This document shows positions 59,139-64,000 of a stretch of DNA of 64,000 nucleotides, piece after piece (within the stretch, counting starts at the first letter, position 1; each line of letters starts with the position of its first letter). The stretch spans positions 241,787 to 305,786 of the forward strand of contig NZ_JBFONW020000006.1 of NCBI RefSeq assembly GCF_040783535.2, written 5' to 3'. A program made the position numbers and the translations under genes. This DNA comes from Aestuariibius insulae (GTDB taxonomy: Bacteria > Pseudomonadota > Alphaproteobacteria > Rhodobacterales > Rhodobacteraceae). The notes under the pieces were generated by a model that saw nothing but the letters and a program-made list of their open reading frames with translations, was not told the origin of the DNA and made no database searches.

Positions 59139-59392
59139 CACGAGCCCCGCCCGCCGAACCACCTGGTGATCTCGCGGATGGCAACGCCGAGCCCGGCAAG
59201 GGTCGGCAAAAGCCAGATCAGAAGCCGCGTCACCCAGGACGCCCGCTGGAACGCCCGCACGACCGTCCGCATCTCATAGATCAGCGGGCGGACATCATCG
59301 GGCGAGCCCTCCGGCACGCCGTAGAGATCGCGCATCAGAACCCCCATTTGCTCATGCACCTCGACCAGCATCTCGCGTTCTTCATCTGTCAT
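59138..59392 (-). CDS. Small phage membrane protein
   Basis: About 84 residues from the ATG at 59392, with an acidic N-terminal helix (DEEREMLVEVHEQM) and one C-terminal span (about 56-76, ASWVTRLLIWLLPTLAGLGVAIREI), a layout like phage HP1-type or accessory holins. Overlaps the tail-chaperone stop region by four bases. Confidence 0.55.
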   Translation of the reverse strand: MTDEEREMLVEVHEQMGVLMRDLYGVPEGSPDDVRPLIYEMRTVVRAFQRASWVTRLLIWLLPTLAGLGVAIREITRWFGGRGS

Positions 59393-60081
59393 GTCGGCCC
59401 TGCCTCGGTCCAAAGGGTCAGAAAGTCGTCGGCCTCTTCCGCGTCGCTCACCCGCTCGGCTTCGATGCCGATCGCCAGCGCGAAGAGAGCGTCCATTGCC
59501 ATATCGTCCAGGCCCGTGGCAGCGGCGAAGGCTGACATGTCGCTATGGCGACGCTGGAAGACCGTGATGTCCTCCAGCGCGCGCAGAACGGCCTCCTGCG
59601 CTGGCATGAGCGTGGTCAGTAGCTCCGCAAGCGTCTGATCCGGGGGCGCGGTACCGGTGTCCGGCGCAGGATAGAGGGTGAGCGCCCGCAGGAAGGCTCG
59701 GCGATGAGCGGAGGCTACGCGGCGCCAGGCGTCTATCGCGACGACCGTCTGCGGGCGCCCTGCCCTGAGCACCGGCCAATCCGGATCATGCGGGGTTTCG
59801 ACCGTTTGCGGCAGGTCCCGCAGCTGCTGCCGGTAGCAGCGCCAGTCCAGGCGCCGATCGGCCGGCAGCGTGGCGCAGAACTCGATCCAGTCGCTTGCGG
59901 CCAGCAGCCGATCCCGCTGGCGCCGCAGATCGTCGAGCGCCTCCGTGTCCGACTTGCCGGTGTCTTGCAGTAGGACCGCCCTGCGCCCCTCGATCTCGAA
60001 CTTACCGATCTCCTCCGGGCTACAGATCATCCTGTCCTCGAGGGCACTGCCGTCCGGACCGTCGAGCCGATAGACCGCCAT
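59389..60081 (-). CDS. Phage tail assembly chaperone-like protein
   Basis: A 230-residue protein. Its middle (LLAASDWIEFCATLP, DWRCYRQQLRDLPQTVETPHDPDWP) matches the conserved core of phage tail assembly chaperones that follow tail-fibre genes. Its ATG overlaps the tail-tip stop by one base. The C-terminal helical extension (residues 110-230) is not recognised. Confidence 0.75.
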   Translation of the reverse strand: MAVYRLDGPDGSALEDRMICSPEEIGKFEIEGRRAVLLQDTGKSDTEALDDLRRQRDRLLAASDWIEFCATLPADRRLDWRCYRQQLRDLPQTVETPHDPDWPVLRAGRPQTVVAIDAWRRVASAHRRAFLRALTLYPAPDTGTAPPDQTLAELLTTLMPAQEAVLRALEDITVFQRRHSDMSAFAAATGLDDMAMDALFALAIGIEAERVSDAEEADDFLTLWTEAGPT

Positions 60082-63000
60082 CAGCTCCCTCCCGCCAGAT
60101 CGAGCCCGCCGCGATAGAAGATGATGACGAAGCCGCGCCCGCCTTCGCCGCTTTCGGCTTGGGCGGCGACGCCGCTATCGCCATTGGCAACGGCGCCCCC
60201 GCCGCCTGTCCCGAGCCGTCCGTTGCCCCCCTTGGTCACGCTGCTGCCATTGCGCTGCAAGCGGGCATTGCCGCCTTGGAAGTTGTAACCATCGCCCATG
60301 CGTAGGAACGGGATCGGGCTGCTCTGAACGCCATCGAGAATGTCCGGTATCGGTTTGCCGTCATCTCCGGCCCCGTTGACCGCCCCCGGGCTGGCAGCAA
60401 CCGCGTTGAGCAAGTTGAAGCTCAAGGCGCCGCCGCTGGACGCGGCTCCCAGATCGCCGTCCACCGTGCAAAGCGCGCCGCCGGCATCGCCGCCCCGGAA
60501 ATTGCCGTCGCCACCGGACGCCGTGCCTCCGCTGACGCCGCTGACCTCGACCGGAAGGCTCTGCGACGTAGCGGCCCGTCCGCCCCGGCCGCCATTTGCG
60601 ATAAGATCGAGGCCGGCGCCCTGGAACCGGCTTCGATTGCCATTCTGACCGAAGGTCGCGCCGTTGCCGCTCTGCGAGACAGCAGCGCCCCCGGCTCCGA
60701 TGGTCACCGTGTAGGAGTCGGTCGTGTTCGCCTCGATGATGTACTGGCGAACGCAGCCGCCTGCCGATCCGCCGCCCGCGACCCCCTGCCTGACACCAAG
60801 ATCCGCGACGGCCGCCCCGCCGCTCCCTCCACCTCCGACCACGTAGAGATCGATCAAACCGGGGCGCTTGAAGCGAAAATCCGTCGTGCTTTGTTCGATG
60901 AACTCGATATCGAGAGGCTCGATCGGGACGGTCAGCTCGCCGCCTGCAAAGGCCGATCGCTTCAGGGCGCCGCCAATGGTGACATTGCTGCCAAAGAACG
61001 CGGATCCATCCTGATTGATCTGAAATCCGGTGAGGTTCGGCAGCGGCTGGAAATTGTCCGACTGTAGCGAGCCGCCGAAGACCGCGAGCTGTGCGGCTTG
61101 GAAGTTCTGCACATCGAGCAGGTCGGTCTTGATAGAGCCTGGCAGAATCACCGTGTTCGCCGTCGCCTTGCGCCGCACGATCGCGCGCCCGAATAAAGCC
61201 TCGCCGACATCATCCGGGTGGGCGGCTCGAACGATATCGATCCGCATGCTAACGGCTTCCGCCGGGGCTTGAACCTGACCCTCGAAGACGGTCCAGGCCG
61301 GGAAGGACCCTGCGCTCGGTCCGACCAGCCTCGTAGTAAATGTTCCCCCGGTCGCCTTTTTGAACTGGAAGGACACCAATAAGCGGCAGGATCCGGCGCA
61401 GAAGAGCGGGAACCGAACAGAGTAGAAAGCCCCGGCTTCGCAGGGCGTAGAAGGCTCTACGATGACGCGCAGATTCGATGGATTGACCGGAAAGCGCAGG
61501 ACATGCTTGTCGGGATACCCATCGCTGATCTGCCCTTCGACAAGCTCGATCTGTGCAGACCGGACATCCCAGGGCCGGGCGTCGCCGCTGAAAAACGGCG
61601 CATCGCGCACCAGATTGCCGCTGAAATCCGACACGACGAGCGCGCTCGACCCGACCGTCCCGTCAATGATGAGCTGTCCGTCGAACTGCAGCGCTGCGCT
61701 CGCGGCGCCCGTCGGATCGTCGTAGCTGACGAGCTTGAGACTGGAGATCTCTCCGCCCGGCAGAGTGACCGCCCCAAGGCTCACCACGTCCTGAACATTG
61801 GCCTCGACGACATCGATCTCAGCGATCGCGGTGTGCGCTGTCGTGCGGGCGTCCTCGATCTTGTCGCGCAGCGGATTGACCAGATCGCCTTCGGCCACGC
61901 CGGTTGGCACGGCCGGCAGGAACGGCGTTGGATTGCTTAGAGCGCCCGTGTTGAGCGCTTCGCGGATCACATAGCCCGTCGCACCGATCGCCGGATCAGG
62001 CCGCAGGACGATGACTGGAGCGGCGCTTGCCGCAACGAAGACCTCCGGTTGGCCTGCCGCCGTCAGTGCGTAGGCCCGGAACTCGGCAAAATCCTCGTTG
62101 ATCGAGGCATTGCCCTGCAGTGTCACGGTGTCGATCCCGGCCTTCGCAGTCCAGCCGGAGGGCGGGAAGATGAAGAGCGGCGCCACGCTGGCCTCTAGGA
62201 TCCCGGCGGGGACGAAGCCCCTTGTCCGCCCCAGATCGTCGAGGAACTGGATCTCGGCCTCAAAGGACGCCCCTTCCTGGACGGGATCGGTGAAGATCTC
62301 CGGCGCCCAAGGCAGGATAGCCGAGGTCGTCCAGGGGCCATCTCCGACCTTGCGCCACCGGATCTGAGCCGAGACCGCCCGGCCGATCTGCGCTGTGGGC
62401 GGGCGGGTCGCAACGCCGATCCGGGGCAGCGGGACGGCAGTGGCGCGCCGCACGATCGCGGTGGCCAAGTTGGAGCGAATGGCCAGCACCTTTGGGAAAG
62501 ACGGCCCGGCCTCCAGCCCGATCAGATCGGTATTGATGTCCGGATCGTAGGTCGGGATCGGGCCCTGGTCGGCCTGCAGGATCTCGGGCGCAGCATCGAC
62601 CGCGTAGAGGGTTGCCTGCCCATCCGCTTCGGGCACGATCCGGGTGACGATCAGATCGCGTTCGGCATCCTGCACCCGTTCGATGACCGTCAGATCGCCG
62701 GGCTCGATATCGGCGGAGATATCGCGGTCGCAGATCCAGACAGGCCCGCGAACAGGATCGGGGACCTTTGCTTCAGTGGAGACTAGAAGATCACCAGCTT
62801 GTCCGGTCCAGTCGTTCCTGGGAGCGCCCGCTACCATCGAAGATGTGAAACCGGAAAGATAATGCCCGACGTTACCTGCCGTCCACCTGCCGCCTAAATA
62901 TGCACCGCCGATAGCAAGTTCGGACGCAACAAGGCGACGGCCGATCCAAAGCCTCAGGCTATTGAGATCGGTATCGATCTCGACGGTCAGGTCAACCGAA

Positions 63001-64000
63001 TGCCCGCGAAACGCCGAATAGTCGAATTCTATGCGCGCCTGACCAGTCGCTCCTGGCTCGGTCCCCTGACCGGCTTGGACGACCAATAGATCGCCATCCA
63101 CAAAAACTGCGAAACCGCTCCCAAATCCTCCCACTTCGGCAAGACATTCGGAGAGTGGAACAGAAGGCATCTCAACTGACTGGATCTGCAAAACGTAGCT
63201 TGCGGACTGCTTATTGGACGGAACAGACCACGTGCCGCCCCGAGCAATATTCGCATCAATCGCTAGTTCTTCGGTGACATCATAAGGCCACCAATCGTTG
63301 ACTGATGTCGGCGGGCGGTCTTGCACCGCCGTCGCCGTGACCAGCTCGGAGACCGTATTCCAGACCGAGAGCCGATAGCCGGCCACCGGGGTCTCGAGCG
63401 CCTCGTCGAGGGTCAGCCGGGTGCTGGCGCCTTCGGACGTGATCTCCAGAATACGGCCGGAGCCGACGCCATTCAGCCGGACATCGTGCTGGAAGCGGAA
63501 CTTGGATCCGATCCGCAAGGCGAGGTGATGCAGATCGACCGGGATCTGGATCTCTTCGGGCCGCAGCAGCAGCTCGGCCATGAAGTAGCGGGCGAGTTTC
63601 CAGGCGTTGCCGGCGTTCTCTTCATTCTCCCCGATCACCGTGCCGATCAGCGACAGGTCGAGGAACTTGGAGGCGGTCTCGAAGCTGTAGCCATCGCGAT
63701 AGACGATGATCTCGTCTTCCTGCCACTCGAGCCGCTCGGACACGGCTTTTACCCGCAGCGCGTGGAAGTCATCCACCTTGCGATGTTCGACGCGGAACTC
63801 GCCCCTTGTGTTGCGCGGGGTCAGCAGCGCCTCGACCGGCTGGCCGGCGGTCTCGCGCACGACACCCGACTTTGTGCCTATGAACGTGTCGCGGGCCCGG
63901 CCAGCGGCGCAGATCGTGCTGACGAGCTGACCGATCCGCTGGTTGCCGCGCACGAGCAGATCGCAGCGCCAGTCCGGCTCCTGGTCCGCCCAGGCCTTGA
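60081..64000 (-). CDS. Phage tail tip/host-specificity protein (5' end outside window)
   Basis: At least 1306 codons; the frame is open to the right edge (codons read KAWADQEPDWRCDLLVRG...), so the true N-terminus lies outside. A J-type tail-tip protein with the repeated beta-domains of siphophage central tips (NQRIGQLVSTICAAGRAR, then several fibronectin-like stretches). The C-terminus, from about 250 residues before the end, is a glycine-rich collagen-like domain (YVVGGGGSGGAAV and repeated GGxGG), which determines host binding in related phages. Genes for tail assembly and lysis follow directly. Confidence 0.85.
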   Translation of the reverse strand, partial: KAWADQEPDWRCDLLVRGNQRIGQLVSTICAAGRARDTFIGTKSGVVRETAGQPVEALLTPRNTRGEFRVEHRKVDDFHALRVKAVSERLEWQEDEIIVYRDGYSFETASKFLDLSLIGTVIGENEENAGNAWKLARYFMAELLLRPEEIQIPVDLHHLALRIGSKFRFQHDVRLNGVGSGRILEITSEGASTRLTLDEALETPVAGYRLSVWNTVSELVTATAVQDRPPTSVNDWWPYDVTEELAIDANIARGGTWSVPSNKQSASYVLQIQSVEMPSVPLSECLAEVGGFGSGFAVFVDGDLLVVQAGQGTEPGATGQARIEFDYSAFRGHSVDLTVEIDTDLNSLRLWIGRRLVASELAIGGAYLGGRWTAGNVGHYLSGFTSSMVAGAPRNDWTGQAGDLLVSTEAKVPDPVRGPVWICDRDISADIEPGDLTVIERVQDAERDLIVTRIVPEADGQATLYAVDAAPEILQADQGPIPTYDPDINTDLIGLEAGPSFPKVLAIRSNLATAIVRRATAVPLPRIGVATRPPTAQIGRAVSAQIRWRKVGDGPWTTSAILPWAPEIFTDPVQEGASFEAEIQFLDDLGRTRGFVPAGILEASVAPLFIFPPSGWTAKAGIDTVTLQGNASINEDFAEFRAYALTAAGQPEVFVAASAAPVIVLRPDPAIGATGYVIREALNTGALSNPTPFLPAVPTGVAEGDLVNPLRDKIEDARTTAHTAIAEIDVVEANVQDVVSLGAVTLPGGEISSLKLVSYDDPTGAASAALQFDGQLIIDGTVGSSALVVSDFSGNLVRDAPFFSGDARPWDVRSAQIELVEGQISDGYPDKHVLRFPVNPSNLRVIVEPSTPCEAGAFYSVRFPLFCAGSCRLLVSFQFKKATGGTFTTRLVGPSAGSFPAWTVFEGQVQAPAEAVSMRIDIVRAAHPDDVGEALFGRAIVRRKATANTVILPGSIKTDLLDVQNFQAAQLAVFGGSLQSDNFQPLPNLTGFQINQDGSAFFGSNVTIGGALKRSAFAGGELTVPIEPLDIEFIEQSTTDFRFKRPGLIDLYVVGGGGSGGAAVADLGVRQGVAGGGSAGGCVRQYIIEANTTDSYTVTIGAGGAAVSQSGNGATFGQNGNRSRFQGAGLDLIANGGRGGRAATSQSLPVEVSGVSGGTASGGDGNFRGGDAGGALCTVDGDLGAASSGGALSFNLLNAVAASPGAVNGAGDDGKPIPDILDGVQSSPIPFLRMGDGYNFQGGNARLQRNGSSVTKGGNGRLGTGGGGAVANGDSGVAAQAESGEGGRGFVIIFYRGGLDLAGGS

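Noticed and set aside
56131..64000. A gene transfer agent (GTA) end module
   Set aside because: GTA clusters of Rhodobacterales end at the host-specificity gene; here a tail assembly chaperone, endolysin and holin-like gene follow, so a prophage fits better.

Overview
The window is a high-GC chromosomal segment from an alphaproteobacterium. It is most likely a member of the Rhodobacterales (Roseobacter/Paracoccus-type). The evidence is the split b/b' ATP synthase stator in an atpI-B-E-F'-F operon, MipZ instead of a Min system, the rpsP-rimM-trmD-rplS-rpmE block, and several families I know mainly from that order (DUF1523, DUF5928 glycosyltransferase, a double aldehyde dehydrogenase next to deoC). 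No rRNA, tRNA, CRISPR array or insertion sequence was recognised.

Layout. Positions 1-3.3 kb: a co-directional operon of small membrane proteins of unknown function. 3.3-3.4 kb: three perfect 22-bp palindromes between convergent genes. 3.4-8.5 kb: aldehyde dehydrogenase, deoC, an AraC regulator and rpe, suggesting deoxyribose-phosphate and acetaldehyde catabolism. 8.5-9.2 kb: a gene-free stretch with TTAACCTTAA repeats. 9.2-12.0 kb: a glycosyltransferase and a two-component system. 12.0-17.8 kb: an operon of hydantoinase/oxoprolinase subunits, an FAD oxidoreductase and a uronate-dehydrogenase-like enzyme. 18.7-21.9 kb: an exported molybdenum hydroxylase (IorAB type) with its di-haem cytochrome. 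22.2-24.2 kb: alpha-glucosidase and a HIT protein. 24.2-28.5 kb: a GT14/DUF5928 glycosyltransferase, a sulfotransferase and a large secreted protein. 28.5-31.9 kb: adenosine kinase, nth, an Ada-like repair protein and an OmpA-type lipoprotein. 32.1-34.7 kb: the Fo half of ATP synthase. 34.9-37.7 kb: ArsR and LysR regulators, azoreductase and a 22-residue membrane peptide gene. 38-46.3 kb: ffh, three tandem acetyltransferases, chorismate mutase, the ribosomal-protein/tRNA-modification operon (interrupted by an antisense kinase-like gene) and mipZ.

From about 47.5 kb the character changes. Genes are short, often orphan, more AT-rich and widely spaced: an SRAP protein, a divergent pair of zinc-ribbon proteins, a three-gene cassette headed by a TIGR04255-like protein, a YfbU-domain protein, a membrane-anchored tail-collar protein, and a peptidoglycan-binding protein paired with an unknown 277-residue protein. 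From 56.1 kb to the right edge lies the lysis and tail-tip end of a siphophage-like prophage, read leftwards: tail tip/host specificity protein, tail assembly chaperone, two small membrane proteins, endolysin, holin-like protein, Dam-type methylase. The accessory genes at 49-56 kb sit at the distal end of this prophage, where phages carry cargo ('moron') genes, so they are the best place to look for an undescribed defence, immunity or toxin function. Neither prophage boundary could be fixed by an attachment site.
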